Source of the DNA: Sedimenticola sp.
Lineage (GTDB): Bacteria; Pseudomonadota; Gammaproteobacteria; Chromatiales; Chromatiaceae
Assembly: GCA_027023915.1 (NCBI GenBank)
Contig: JALVUB010000001.1
Span: forward strand, 1-14,588
Reading direction: 5' to 3'
DNA: 14,588 nucleotides
This document shows positions 6,429 through 14,045 of the stretch, in pieces. Numbering within the stretch: position 1 is the first letter of the stretch; the number at the start of each line of letters is the position of its first letter. A program made the position numbers and the translations under genes. The notes below the pieces were generated by a model. That model had not been told where the DNA came from. It saw only the letters and a list, made by a program, of their open reading frames with translations, and did not search any database.

Positions 6429-7142
6429 ATGAAGAGATATTTGGTTTTGCCCTTGGCCGGCCTGGCAGCTGCCCTGCTTGTCAGCAATTCAGCGTTTGCC
6501 TGGCTCGAGCATACGGGCGAGCGCGACAAGGCGTTGAGCCTGAAACCCAACCTGGAAGACGGGCGTGATGTTTTCGAAGTCTGCTCGGCCTGTCACCTGC
6601 CGGAAGGCTGGGGTACGAAGGATGGCACATTCCCACAGATCGCCGGCCAGCACCAGACCGTGCTGGTGAAGCAGTTGGCCGATATCCGTGAGGGCAACCG
6701 CGACAACCCCACCATGTACCCCTTCGCCAAGCCCGAGTCCATCGGTGGCCCGCAGGCGATGGCGGACGTGACTTATTACGTTTCCAAGCTGCCCATGAAC
6801 CCCGACAACGGCAAGGGGCCCTGGCCGCCTGGCACGCCGGAGTGGAAGGAAGGTCAGAAGCTGTTCAAGGAGAACTGCGTCAAGTGCCACGGCGACCAGG
6901 GGCAGGGCAACTACAAGAAGTTCTACCCGCAGATTCGCGGCCAGCACTACAAATACATGCTGCGCCAGTTCGACTGGATCAAAAAGGGCAAGCGGCGCAA
7001 CGCCAACCCCGACATGGTGAAGCAGATCAAAAACTTCACCCCGGATCAGGAGAAAAAGGTCATCAACTATGTCTCCTGGATCAAGGTGCCCAAGGAGCTG
7101 CTGGCTCCTTCCAAGGATTGGCACAACCCCGATTTCGATTGA
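6429..7142 (+). CDS. periplasmic diheme cytochrome c (c4-like)
   Basis: A 237-residue two-domain cytochrome c with signal peptide ending near SAFA (residue 24). Heme 1 is CSACH (52-56) with M96 (RDNPTM) as likely distal ligand. Heme 2 is CVKCH (150-154) with M186 (NANPDM). Both hemes therefore look His/Met, as in cytochrome c4. AGGAGG at 6416-6421 lies 7 bases before the ATG, which decides this start over the in-frame extension upstream. The two domains share the pattern of the preceding diheme protein (GQG after the heme, then GQ, then LRQ), so the two genes look like an old tandem duplication. Transcription from the FNR-like promoter at 6313-6354 is predicted. Role: probable electron shuttle between the quinol-oxidising NosG/NosH module or another donor and NosZ, inferred from position. 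Confidence 0.93.
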   Translation: MKRYLVLPLAGLAAALLVSNSAFAWLEHTGERDKALSLKPNLEDGRDVFEVCSACHLPEGWGTKDGTFPQIAGQHQTVLVKQLADIREGNRDNPTMYPFAKPESIGGPQAMADVTYYVSKLPMNPDNGKGPWPPGTPEWKEGQKLFKENCVKCHGDQGQGNYKKFYPQIRGQHYKYMLRQFDWIKKGKRRNANPDMVKQIKNFTPDQEKKVINYVSWIKVPKELLAPSKDWHNPDFD

Positions 7143-7167
7143 AAAGGGTTGGGGTTCCAAAAGCGGG

Positions 7168-7186
7168 CCGGCGGATATTCCGCCGG
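7168..7186 (+). other. GC-rich hairpin after the second diheme cytochrome gene
   Basis: CCGGCGGA (7168-7175) and TCCGCCGG (7179-7186) form a perfect 8-bp stem with a TAT loop, without a T-run. Two weaker inverted repeats follow in the same 198-base spacer: GAAGCG/CGCTTC (7212-7229) and GATGA/TCATC (7246-7258). The spacer holds no other gene or recognisable promoter. Partial termination or mRNA processing between the cytochrome and nosB is possible. Confidence 0.45.
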
Positions 7187-7340
7187 TTCGCCGACAGCAG
7201 GTGAAGAAGGGGAAGCGCATTGTCGCTTCTCTCTTCGTTTGGCGGGATGAAAATCATCGCTTTTTTCATGGGAATCGGGGAGCATCGGGGCGTGAATGAT
7301 CGCCGGCCTTGAATCAACCGACAAAACGAGGAGTGCTGCA

Positions 7341-8591
7341 ATGTCCAAGCGCGTGATACTGACCAATCTTTTGATCCTGGCCAGCGTGATCTTGCTGGTG
7401 GCGATCTATTACGCCCCTATCTGGTGGGTGTCGCTCACCGCGCCCAACTACCCCAAGGAGTCCTTCCCCGACGGGGTGCGCATCCACTTCCACATGAACG
7501 GTGTCTTCAACGGCTGCAAAAAGGTGAAGAAACGCGAGGTGGAAGAGGAAGAGGCGCTTGATTGTGTTCATGAGATGGACACCATCAACCACTATGTGGG
7601 TATGTACCCCATTGCGTCGGGCGGTGTTATCGAAAAGGCGTTTTCGCCCTTCCTCATGTCGATGTTGGGGGTGATGCTGCTGGGGTTCGCCTGCACGCGG
7701 CCGAAAATTCGGACCCTCATCATGGCGCTGGGCTTTTTCGCCATTGCGGTGTGGATGTCGCTCTACTGGTTCAGCAAGGGTGGATTGCACTACCAGCCGG
7801 CGGGCTATATCGAAGCACTGGTGAAGTCGTTGGGCCAGGACAAAGGCGGTGAAAGCGAGAACAAAGCCGCCCAGGCGGTGATCCAGCGGATCAAGAAATC
7901 GGTGGGCAACGAAAAGGTGGACATCGAGGAGATCAAGAAAAAGGTTCGGGACAAACAGGCGAAGAGCCTGCTGGAGATCGCCTCTTCCCTGGCCCAGGGT
8001 GAAAAAGAGGTGGAAAAGGAAGAGGAAAAGCTGAAAAAAGATCCCAAGCTGGCCAATATCCAACTGCTGAAAGAGGCGTTTGAGGCCGATCAGGCGAAGA
8101 AACCCGCCGGGGAGAGGGAAGAGTGGACCGGCAGCGGGCGCCAGATACTGCACTGGCACTATGAAAAGAGCCTGGGGCGTTATTTCAACAATCCCGCTGA
8201 GATCAAACCCATGGCTCACAAAATGACGGTGGCGGCCAACATCGTCTTCTGGGGGATTCTGGCCGCCATGGTGCTGTTGGTCTGGGGAGGACGTCGCACG
8301 GGCGGGCCCATCTACTGGCTGATGATCCTGGTTCCCATGGCACTGCCGGTGATTTTCGTCATCGAATACTCGGCTTGGCTATGGTGGTATGGCCACACGC
8401 TTAATTCCATGGGTGCCTTCACGGTGAAGCCCTTCATGCCCACAGTGTTCGGCAATGGCAAGGTGGCCCAGTTCACTACCCACTCCTATCCTTATTGGGG
8501 TTTCTTCCTGATGCTGATTTACTCGGCGCTGTTGGCGCTGTCAGCACTGCTGCGGCGAAAGGACATCAGGGAAGGGGAGCTGTCCGGGTGA
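7341..8591 (+). CDS. nosB: NosB-like multi-spanning membrane protein of nos clusters, with charged insertion
   Basis: A 416-residue inner-membrane protein with about six hydrophobic segments: roughly 5-27, 103-118, 124-144, 295-315, 323-349 and 384-404. Residues 31-100 form an outer loop with APNYP, C59, C75 and INHYVGM; such AP-x-YP and NHY-x-GM patterns are those I associate with the membrane protein found next to nosZ in clade II clusters (NosB in Wolinella). Near the C terminus KPFMPTVFGNGKVAQF looks conserved. Residues about 165-265 are an unusual run rich in Lys and Glu, probably a coiled-coil insertion. GAGGAG at 7328-7333, 7 bases upstream, fixes the start. The stop overlaps the nosD start by 4 bases. 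The biochemical role of NosB is unknown; it is linked to N2O reduction by gene context. The family name is a recognition from pattern, not an alignment. Confidence 0.72.
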   Translation: MSKRVILTNLLILASVILLVAIYYAPIWWVSLTAPNYPKESFPDGVRIHFHMNGVFNGCKKVKKREVEEEEALDCVHEMDTINHYVGMYPIASGGVIEKAFSPFLMSMLGVMLLGFACTRPKIRTLIMALGFFAIAVWMSLYWFSKGGLHYQPAGYIEALVKSLGQDKGGESENKAAQAVIQRIKKSVGNEKVDIEEIKKKVRDKQAKSLLEIASSLAQGEKEVEKEEEKLKKDPKLANIQLLKEAFEADQAKKPAGEREEWTGSGRQILHWHYEKSLGRYFNNPAEIKPMAHKMTVAANIVFWGILAAMVLLVWGGRRTGGPIYWLMILVPMALPVIFVIEYSAWLWWYGHTLNSMGAFTVKPFMPTVFGNGKVAQFTTHSYPYWGFFLMLIYSALLALSALLRRKDIREGELSG

Positions 8592-9892
8592 GAACGGGAG
8601 CGCGCCTGCTGCTTGCGGTTTGCCTGCTGCTGGTTGGTGCGGCGCAGGCGCGGCCGTCGTTGCAGAAGCTGATTGATCGGACCCCCAAGGGTGGAACCCT
8701 GGTGCCTCCTCCAGGGGTTTACAACGGCCCGGTGGTGCTCAACAAGCCCATCACGCTTGATGGCAAGGGCAAGGTGACCATCGACGCCGGCGGCAAGGGC
8801 AGCGTGATTTTGTTGCACACCAGCGGCGCGGTCATCAAAGGGCTGCATCTCACCCATTCGGGGGACCATCCCAACGACCTGGATGCCGGCGTGCAGGTGC
8901 GGGGCAACTACAACGTCATCGAGGACAACCTCATCGACGACTGTTTGTTCGGCATTGACTTGCAGCAGTCCAACAACAATATCGTGCGCCGCAACAGGAT
9001 CAGCTCCAAGCGCTATCTCGGTATCGGTCAGCGGGGCGACTCGGTGCGCCTGTGGTACAGCTTCGGTAACAAGATCACCGACAACGTCACCACCGACGTG
9101 CGCGACATGGTGGTCTGGTATTCGGCCAACAACGTCATTGCACGTAACCGAGGTTCCAACAGTCGCTATTCGCTTCATTTCATGTACTCCCGCTACAACC
9201 TGGTGAAGGACAACTACTATGTCAACAACCAGGTGGGCATCTTTCTGATGTACAGCGATTCGGTGGTATTGCGCAACAATCACATTGCCCATGCGGTGGG
9301 GCCCACCGGCATCGGCATCGGCTTCAAGGAGACCTCCGATCTCACCCTGGAGAACAACGAGATTCTCTATTGCGCCAGCGGGCTCTATATCGACGTTTCG
9401 CCGTTTCAGCCCGACACCACCAACAAGTTTCGCGGCAATCTCATTGCCTACAACGGCATTGGCATCCGCTTTCTCAATGACTGGCACGGCAACCTTTTTG
9501 AACACAACGATATCGTGGACAACCTCACCCAGGTGGTGGTGAGCGGTGGTGGTACCGCCAACCACAATCACTGGCGGGGCAACTTCTGGAGCGATTACGC
9601 CGGTTTCGATCTCGATCATGACGGCATCGGCGACACGCCCTATGAGTATTACGCCTATGCCGACCGCCTTTGGCAGGATCAGCCCAATGCCCAGTTTTTC
9701 AAGGGGTCGCCGGTGTTGGAAGTGATCGATTTTCTTGAAAAGCTGGCGCCGCTTTCCAAACCCACCTTGCTGGTGCGGGACCAACGCCCATATATGCGTG
9801 CGCTCGCCAAGGTGGCGCTGCGGAAGAAACAACCCAAGCCCGCCAGGGAGATGGACGCCTACGAGCTGCTGAAGCGTAGTCTGGAGAATTGA
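8588..9892 (+). CDS. nosD: NosD, periplasmic CuZ-site maturation protein
   Basis: A 434-residue right-handed parallel beta-helix protein of the NosD/CASH family, needed with NosF and NosY for assembling the tetranuclear copper-sulfide site of NosZ. A Sec signal peptide of about 21 residues (ending AQA) is followed by many short repeats rich in Asn, such as NYNVIEDNLI, NNNIVRRNRI and ARNRGSNSRY, which form the helix rungs. A C-terminal part after about residue 370 is outside the repeats. The GTG start at 8588 overlaps the nosB stop (GTGA), and AGGGGAG about 8 bases upstream supports it. An upstream in-frame ATG inside nosB would bury the signal peptide. nosG follows after 3 bases. Confidence 0.95.
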   Translation: MRTGARLLLAVCLLLVGAAQARPSLQKLIDRTPKGGTLVPPPGVYNGPVVLNKPITLDGKGKVTIDAGGKGSVILLHTSGAVIKGLHLTHSGDHPNDLDAGVQVRGNYNVIEDNLIDDCLFGIDLQQSNNNIVRRNRISSKRYLGIGQRGDSVRLWYSFGNKITDNVTTDVRDMVVWYSANNVIARNRGSNSRYSLHFMYSRYNLVKDNYYVNNQVGIFLMYSDSVVLRNNHIAHAVGPTGIGIGFKETSDLTLENNEILYCASGLYIDVSPFQPDTTNKFRGNLIAYNGIGIRFLNDWHGNLFEHNDIVDNLTQVVVSGGGTANHNHWRGNFWSDYAGFDLDHDGIGDTPYEYYAYADRLWQDQPNAQFFKGSPVLEVIDFLEKLAPLSKPTLLVRDQRPYMRALAKVALRKKQPKPAREMDAYELLKRSLEN

Positions 9893-9895
9893 GTC

Positions 9896-10750
9896 ATGAG
9901 CAAGAAACCCCGCCTCACTCCAAAACAGCGTGCCCGGCGCAAGTTTCTCAACGCCATCGGACTCACCGCGGGCGTGGCGGGCATTTCGCTGCTGGGGTTC
10001 GTGCCGGTGATGGCGAAGAAGCTGGACAGCCGGTTGCGCCCGCCCGGCGCCCTGCGCGAGGAGAAGTTCCTGGCGGCCTGCATCAAGTGCGGCCAGTGCG
10101 TGCAGGTGTGCCCGGTGGAGGCGATCAAGCTGGCCGATCTCACCGACGGTTTCGGCATGGGCACGCCCCATATCGAGCCACGCGAGCAGGCCTGTGACTT
10201 CTCCTGCGACGGTCTTCAGTGCGTGCTGGCCTGCCCCACCGGCGCGCTGATCCACGAGATCGCTTTTCCTTCCCAGGTGGATGCCGGCGTGGCCAAAGTG
10301 GTGGCGCCGGCCAAATGCCTGGCGGTGCAGGGCAAGGGGTTCAAGGGCCAGGCCAGGGGGCCGGGCTTCGAGGGCAAGCTGCGCTATTCGGAGATCGACC
10401 GCTGGCATCCCATCAAGGTGGCCGATCACCCGTATGACCTGGAGCTGTGCGACCTCTGCGTGCGCCAGTGTCCCATCGAGCTGCAAATCACCCAATGCGC
10501 GCAAGAGGACGAAAAGAAGCGGGAACAGATGGGGCTGGTGGCCAAGCGGCAACCGGGCGAGTGCCCACCGAAACACGCCATTGCGTTGAAACCCATCGAC
10601 AACGGTGATGGCGTCAGGCGGATGATGCCGGAGATCCTCGAAGGCTGCGTCGGTTGCGGGGTGTGCGAGATGATCTGCCCGGTGGAGCCCGCGGTGATCG
10701 TCATCGACAGCAGTCAGAGCAGAGAGAAGAGCAGGGGGATGCGGGCATGA
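9896..10750 (+). CDS. nosG: NosG, NapG-like periplasmic ferredoxin with four [4Fe-4S] motifs
   Basis: A 284-residue iron-sulfur protein. ARRKFLNA at residues 13-20 followed by a hydrophobic stretch is a Tat signal, so the folded clusters would be exported or the protein stay anchored outside the membrane. Cysteine motifs in order: C62-C65-C68-C72, C100-C104-C109-C113, C185-C188-C192 with C201, and C251-C254-C257-C261. This is the four-cluster pattern of NapG and its nos-cluster relative NosG. With NosH it is thought to carry electrons from menaquinol towards the periplasmic cytochromes and NosZ. GGAG at 9883-9886 precedes the ATG, and its stop overlaps the nosH start by 4 bases (ATGA). NapG versus NosG cannot be told by motif alone; the name follows the neighbours. 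Confidence 0.92.
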   Translation: MSKKPRLTPKQRARRKFLNAIGLTAGVAGISLLGFVPVMAKKLDSRLRPPGALREEKFLAACIKCGQCVQVCPVEAIKLADLTDGFGMGTPHIEPREQACDFSCDGLQCVLACPTGALIHEIAFPSQVDAGVAKVVAPAKCLAVQGKGFKGQARGPGFEGKLRYSEIDRWHPIKVADHPYDLELCDLCVRQCPIELQITQCAQEDEKKREQMGLVAKRQPGECPPKHAIALKPIDNGDGVRRMMPEILEGCVGCGVCEMICPVEPAVIVIDSSQSREKSRGMRA

Positions 10751-11724
10751 GCGGCGTGATCGAATCCATCCGGGTGTTGCTGGGCGCCGATCCCAGGCGG
10801 GTGCCCAAGAAGGAGATGCCGGAAGAGGTGCGCAAGCTCCATGAACACAAGTTCAGCGACAAGGAGCGCATCGAAAACATCCGCATCGAGCTGGCGCACA
10901 AGAAACGCAAGCAGATGCCGGAGAAGAAGCGGCGCCTGCGTTGGGCGGTGCTGCTCGCCGTCAACCTGTTGTTCGTGCTCTCCTACCATCTCGATATCCA
11001 GTTGCTGGAAGGGGCGCTCACCGCCTCACGCTTCATGGGCTTCCACATGGCCGACCTCAACTCGGCCCTGCAGGTGATGCTGGCCTTCAAGCATGTGGTC
11101 ATCAACCTCCTCATCGGCACCACCACGGTGTTCGTGCTCTGGTGGCTGCTGGGGGGCAGAACCTTCTGTTCCTGGGTCTGTCCCTACCATCTGCTGGCCG
11201 AGTGGGCCGAGATGCTGCACCTGAAGCTGAAGGAGAAGGGGCTGGCCAGGGACATCCAGTTCGACCGCCGCGCCCGCGCCTGGATCTGGCTGGTGTTCGT
11301 GATCCTAGCCCTCGTCACCGGCTACACTGTGTTCGAGACCATCTCGCCCACCGGCATCGTCAGCCGCGCGCTCATCTACGGCCCAGGCATTGCCCTGGTG
11401 TGGGTGGGGCTGCTGCTGCTGTTCGAGATCTTTTTCTCGCGCCGCGCCTGGTGCCGCTACGCCTGCCCCATCGGGCTGACCTACGGTATCGTCGGTGCCA
11501 CCTCGCCCTTCCGGGTCCACTACAAACTGGAGAACTGCTACCACGAGGGCGAGTGCCGCAAGGTCTGCCTGGTGCCCCATGTGTTGGATCTCACCATCAA
11601 GGGACGGTCACCGGCGCTGGAGGCCGATGTGGGCGCCGACTGCACCCGCTGCCTGCGCTGTGTGGACGCCTGCCCCACGGGCGCTCTCACCATCAAATAC
11701 AAGGGGCTGGACAAGCTGATGTAA
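10747..11724 (+). CDS. nosH: NosH, NapH-like membrane iron-sulfur quinol-oxidising protein
   Basis: A 325-residue membrane protein. A basic, charged cytoplasmic N-terminal region (about 1-64) is longer than in typical NapH. Four hydrophobic segments follow at roughly 65-82, 117-137, 178-197 and 211-230. Two CxxxCP motifs, CSWVCP (C141, C145) and CRYACP (C236, C240), lie at membrane edges as in the NapH/NosR/RdxA group. A C-terminal ferredoxin part has C264, C270, C274 and C299-C302-C305-C309. The protein would oxidise menaquinol and hand electrons to NosG. It overlaps nosG by 4 bases, and the next gene, nosF, begins after a 41-base gap that holds only a weak GGCGGC/GCCGCC inverted repeat. Confidence 0.93.
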   Translation: MSGVIESIRVLLGADPRRVPKKEMPEEVRKLHEHKFSDKERIENIRIELAHKKRKQMPEKKRRLRWAVLLAVNLLFVLSYHLDIQLLEGALTASRFMGFHMADLNSALQVMLAFKHVVINLLIGTTTVFVLWWLLGGRTFCSWVCPYHLLAEWAEMLHLKLKEKGLARDIQFDRRARAWIWLVFVILALVTGYTVFETISPTGIVSRALIYGPGIALVWVGLLLLFEIFFSRRAWCRYACPIGLTYGIVGATSPFRVHYKLENCYHEGECRKVCLVPHVLDLTIKGRSPALEADVGADCTRCLRCVDACPTGALTIKYKGLDKLM

Positions 11725-11765
11725 GGCGGCTCTGCTATCCTTGCCGCCCGTTTGGAGTGTTTTTT

Positions 11766-12632
11766 ATGGCCATGATCCAGTTCCAGCAGGTGACCAAGCG
11801 TTTCCGGCGCCAGGAGGTGCTCAAGGGGATCGACCTGGAAGTCGCCCGTGGGGACCGGGTGGCGCTGGTGGGTTCCAACGGCGCGGGCAAGACCACCCTG
11901 ATCCGCTGCCTGCTGGGGGAGTACACCTGCGGCGGCACCGTGGCCATCGACGGCAGGGCGCCACGTCGCCACCGCACCGAAGTGCTCAAGCGGGTGGGGT
12001 TCGTGCCCCAGATCGCGCCGCCCTTGAAGATGCCGGTGGGTCAGCTCATCCGCTTTGCCGCCGGCGTCTGTGACAGCGATGCCGGGCGCATGATCGAGGT
12101 GGCCGGGCGGCTGGGGCTGGAGCTGAAAGCCATCCGCCGTCAGCCGTTCAACAAGCTTTCCGGTGGCATGAAGCAGAAGCTGCTCATTGCCATCGCCCTG
12201 GGGCGCGACTGCGAGCTGCTGGTGCTGGACGAGCCGGCGGCCAATCTCGACCCGGAGGCGCGCCATATCTTTTTCGGCCTGCTGGCGGAAAAGAAAGACC
12301 GGGCGGCCATGCTGATCTCCAGCCACCGGCTGGACGAGGTGGCCTCGCTGGTCAACCGGGTGGTGGAAATGGACCAGGGGCGCATCGTACTCGATGACCA
12401 CGTGGCCGACGACGTCGCCATGACCTCGGTACTCCACAGCCGGCTGGAGCTGGTGCGTCCGAGCGAGGCTTTTGCCCAGACGGTGCGTCAGTGGGGCTTC
12501 GAGGCGCGCGAAGACGGCCTCGCCTGGGAAGGGAAGGTGGCCGGTCCGGACCGTCTCCGTTTTCTCGGCGTGCTGTCGCGCTACGCAGCCCTGCTCAAGG
12601 GAATCCACCTGGAGGAGACGGCGGATGGCTGA
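11766..12632 (+). CDS. nosF: NosF, ABC transporter ATP-binding protein
   Basis: A 288-residue cytoplasmic ATPase that works with the NosY permease and periplasmic NosD in CuZ assembly, probably moving a sulfur species. Visible motifs: Walker A GSNGAGKTT (36-44), Q-loop Q82, signature LSGGM (131-135), Walker B LLVLDEP (151-157) and H-loop H187. GGAG at 11754-11757 sits 8 bases before the ATG; a second ATG 6 bases on is possible. A longer open frame runs upstream across nosH but has no coding character and is ignored. The end overlaps the nosL start by 8 bases, so the two are likely translated in a coupled way. Confidence 0.95.
   Translation: MAMIQFQQVTKRFRRQEVLKGIDLEVARGDRVALVGSNGAGKTTLIRCLLGEYTCGGTVAIDGRAPRRHRTEVLKRVGFVPQIAPPLKMPVGQLIRFAAGVCDSDAGRMIEVAGRLGLELKAIRRQPFNKLSGGMKQKLLIAIALGRDCELLVLDEPAANLDPEARHIFFGLLAEKKDRAAMLISSHRLDEVASLVNRVVEMDQGRIVLDDHVADDVAMTSVLHSRLELVRPSEAFAQTVRQWGFEAREDGLAWEGKVAGPDRLRFLGVLSRYAALLKGIHLEETADG
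12611..12617 (+). promoter_or_regulatory. strong Shine-Dalgarno sequence of nosL
   Basis: GGAGGAG inside the nosF 3' end lies 7 bases before the ATG at 12625. It matters because it shows that the original nosL start is upstream of the inverted repeat at 12658-12720, so the repeat now lies inside the coding sequence rather than in a leader. Confidence 0.75.
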
Positions 12633-13221
12633 ACAGCCCGGGGTGCACAGCTTGTCGTGTAGGTCGGGCTTCAGCCCGACACTCGATCGGCTGTTTTGTC
12701 GGGCTGAAGCCCGACCTACACTTTCGTTGGGGATTTTTTTGTGGCTGCTGGTGGCGCTGCTGCTGTTGAGCGCCTGTTCCCAGGCGCCCGACACCGGCCC
12801 CGGCAAGGTGCGCTGGGACAGGGAAATCTGCGCCCGTTGCGGCATGGCCATCAGCGATCCGCTCTATTCCGCGCAGATCCGCGTCCATCCCAAGCAGGGC
12901 AGAAGCAAGCTCTACAAGTTCGATGACATCGGCTGCGCGGTGATCTGGCTCGATAAGAAGCCGTTCAAGAACGATCCTTCGGTGGAGATCTGGGTCAACG
13001 ACTACCACACCAAAAAGTGGATCGACGCCCGCAAGGCGTGGTACGTGCCGGGCAAGGTGACGCCGATGGGCTACGGCCTGGGCGCCACCACGCAAAAGGA
13101 GCAGGGCGCCATGAATTTCGCCGCCGCGCGCAAGCACATCTATAAGGTGGAGGAGACCTATCACATTCACCGGGGCGGTCAAACCCATGTTCACACCCAA
13201 CCACAAAAGGGAGTGCCATGA
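12625..13221 (+). CDS. nosL: NosL, copper-binding lipoprotein, with repeat-derived N-terminal insert
   Basis: A 198-residue outer-leaflet lipoprotein that delivers Cu(I) for NosZ maturation. The hydrophobic stretch from about residue 35 ends in the lipobox LLSAC with C51. The copper-binding motif CARCGM (C69, C72, M74) follows, then FDDIGCA and a His-rich tail (YHIHRGGQTHVH). The GGAGGAG sequence supports the ATG at 12625, which overlaps nosF by 8 bases. Residues 12-32 are encoded entirely by a perfect inverted repeat inserted in frame, giving about 34 residues in front of the membrane segment, far more than a normal lipoprotein signal. Initiation at an internal TTG (12727) would restore a short signal peptide but has no good Shine-Dalgarno sequence. 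The stop overlaps the nosY start (ATGA). Its place between nosF and nosY is not the common F-Y-L order. Confidence 0.93.
   Translation: MAEQPGVHSLSCRSGFSPTLDRLFCRAEARPTLSLGIFLWLLVALLLLSACSQAPDTGPGKVRWDREICARCGMAISDPLYSAQIRVHPKQGRSKLYKFDDIGCAVIWLDKKPFKNDPSVEIWVNDYHTKKWIDARKAWYVPGKVTPMGYGLGATTQKEQGAMNFAAARKHIYKVEETYHIHRGGQTHVHTQPQKGVP
12658..12720. repeat. perfect 23-bp inverted repeat (REP/MITE-like) inside the 5' end of nosL
   Basis: Bases 12658-12680 and 12698-12720 are exact reverse complements separated by 17 bases. Each arm itself contains the palindrome GTCGGGCT-TC-AGCCCGAC (or its GA-centred complement), so the element is nested. It spans exactly 63 bases (21 codons), has no stop in the nosL frame, and encodes a Cys/Arg-rich stretch unlike a signal peptide. 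A related copy lies at 14506-14528. The structure fits a REP-like or small non-autonomous palindromic element that has inserted into the gene. Confidence 0.85.
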
Positions 13222-14045
13222 AGCATCTGAAGCTCACCGCCCTGGCTGACATCAGCGAATCGCTGCGCTCGCGCTGGTTCATCGTTTACACCCTGGTGTT
13301 CGGCGGCGTGGTGGTGGCCCTGTTCGTCTCCGGGTTGACCGAATCGCGGGTGATGGGTTTCACCGGCCTGTCGCGGCTGCTGGTGACCTACCTGCAGATC
13401 ACCATGGCCATCTTGCCGCTGTTTGTGCTCATCACCACTGTCCGCTCGGTGGCCGGCGACCGCGAGGCGGGGATATTTGAGTACATGCTTTCCCTGCCGG
13501 TGAGCCTGTCGAGCTGGTTTTGGGGCAAGCTGCTGGGGCGTTTTTTCGTGGTTTTTCTTCCGGTGATCCTGGCCATGTTCGGCGCCGTCATCTGGGGCAG
13601 GCTCAAAGGTGTGGAGATTCCCTGGGCCCAGGTGTGGCTCTACACCGCGTTTTTGGTGTCATTGGCCTGGTGCTTTCTTGGCATCGGGATGTTCCTGTCC
13701 ACCCTGGCGCGCTCCTCCGACGTGGCCACCGGGGCGGCTTTCATCGTCTGGCTCTTCCTGCTGCTCTTTCTCGACCTGATCCTGCTCGGCGCCCTCATCC
13801 GCGAGGGGCTGCCGCCCGACACCATTATCGCCATCGCTCTGGCCAATCCGTTGCAGGTGTTCCGCACCGGCTCCATGCTGCTGTTCGATCCACAACTGGT
13901 GCTGCTCGGGCCGGCGGCTTATGTAATCCTCGATAACTTCGGCGAAAAGGGCTACCTGGCCTGGACCATCTTCTATCCCCTGGCGCTGGGCACCTTTTTC
14001 GCCTGGCTGGGCTATCGTATTTTCCGCCGGGGTGATCTGCCCTGA
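13218..14045 (+). CDS. nosY: NosY, ABC-2 type membrane permease
   Basis: A 275-residue inner-membrane protein of the ABC-2 family with about six hydrophobic segments (near 20-40, 55-78, 108-128, 140-163, 172-195 and 245-267). The cytoplasmic loop RSVAGDREAGIFEYMLSLPV (residues 76-95) is the coupling region typical of NosY. It pairs with NosF and docks NosD for CuZ assembly. GGGAG at 13209-13213 is close to the ATG, and the start overlaps the nosL stop by 4 bases. The stop shares one base with the next gene (TGATG). Confidence 0.94.
   Translation: MKHLKLTALADISESLRSRWFIVYTLVFGGVVVALFVSGLTESRVMGFTGLSRLLVTYLQITMAILPLFVLITTVRSVAGDREAGIFEYMLSLPVSLSSWFWGKLLGRFFVVFLPVILAMFGAVIWGRLKGVEIPWAQVWLYTAFLVSLAWCFLGIGMFLSTLARSSDVATGAAFIVWLFLLLFLDLILLGALIREGLPPDTIIAIALANPLQVFRTGSMLLFDPQLVLLGPAAYVILDNFGEKGYLAWTIFYPLALGTFFAWLGYRIFRRGDLP

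Noticed and set aside
7302..7320. TTGAATCAA near 7309 as another FNR-like half-site pair before nosB.
   Set aside because: The two halves have no 4-base spacer, so it does not match the TTGAT-N4-ATCAA layout, and no well-spaced -10 follows.
8519..10576. A 685-codon minus-strand open frame across nosD and nosG.
   Set aside because: It spans two well-supported plus-strand genes and has the same shadow composition (Val/His/Leu-rich, no motifs).
11725..11748. GGCGGC/GCCGCC inverted repeat between nosH and nosF as a terminator.
   Set aside because: The stem is only 6 bp with a 12-base loop and no directly following T-run; it would also split a tightly packed operon.
10941..11765. An in-frame upstream extension of nosF across nosH.
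   Set aside because: It overlaps nosH, whose cysteine motifs are clear; the extension is Pro/Arg/His-rich noise, and a Shine-Dalgarno plus ATG exist at 11754-11768.
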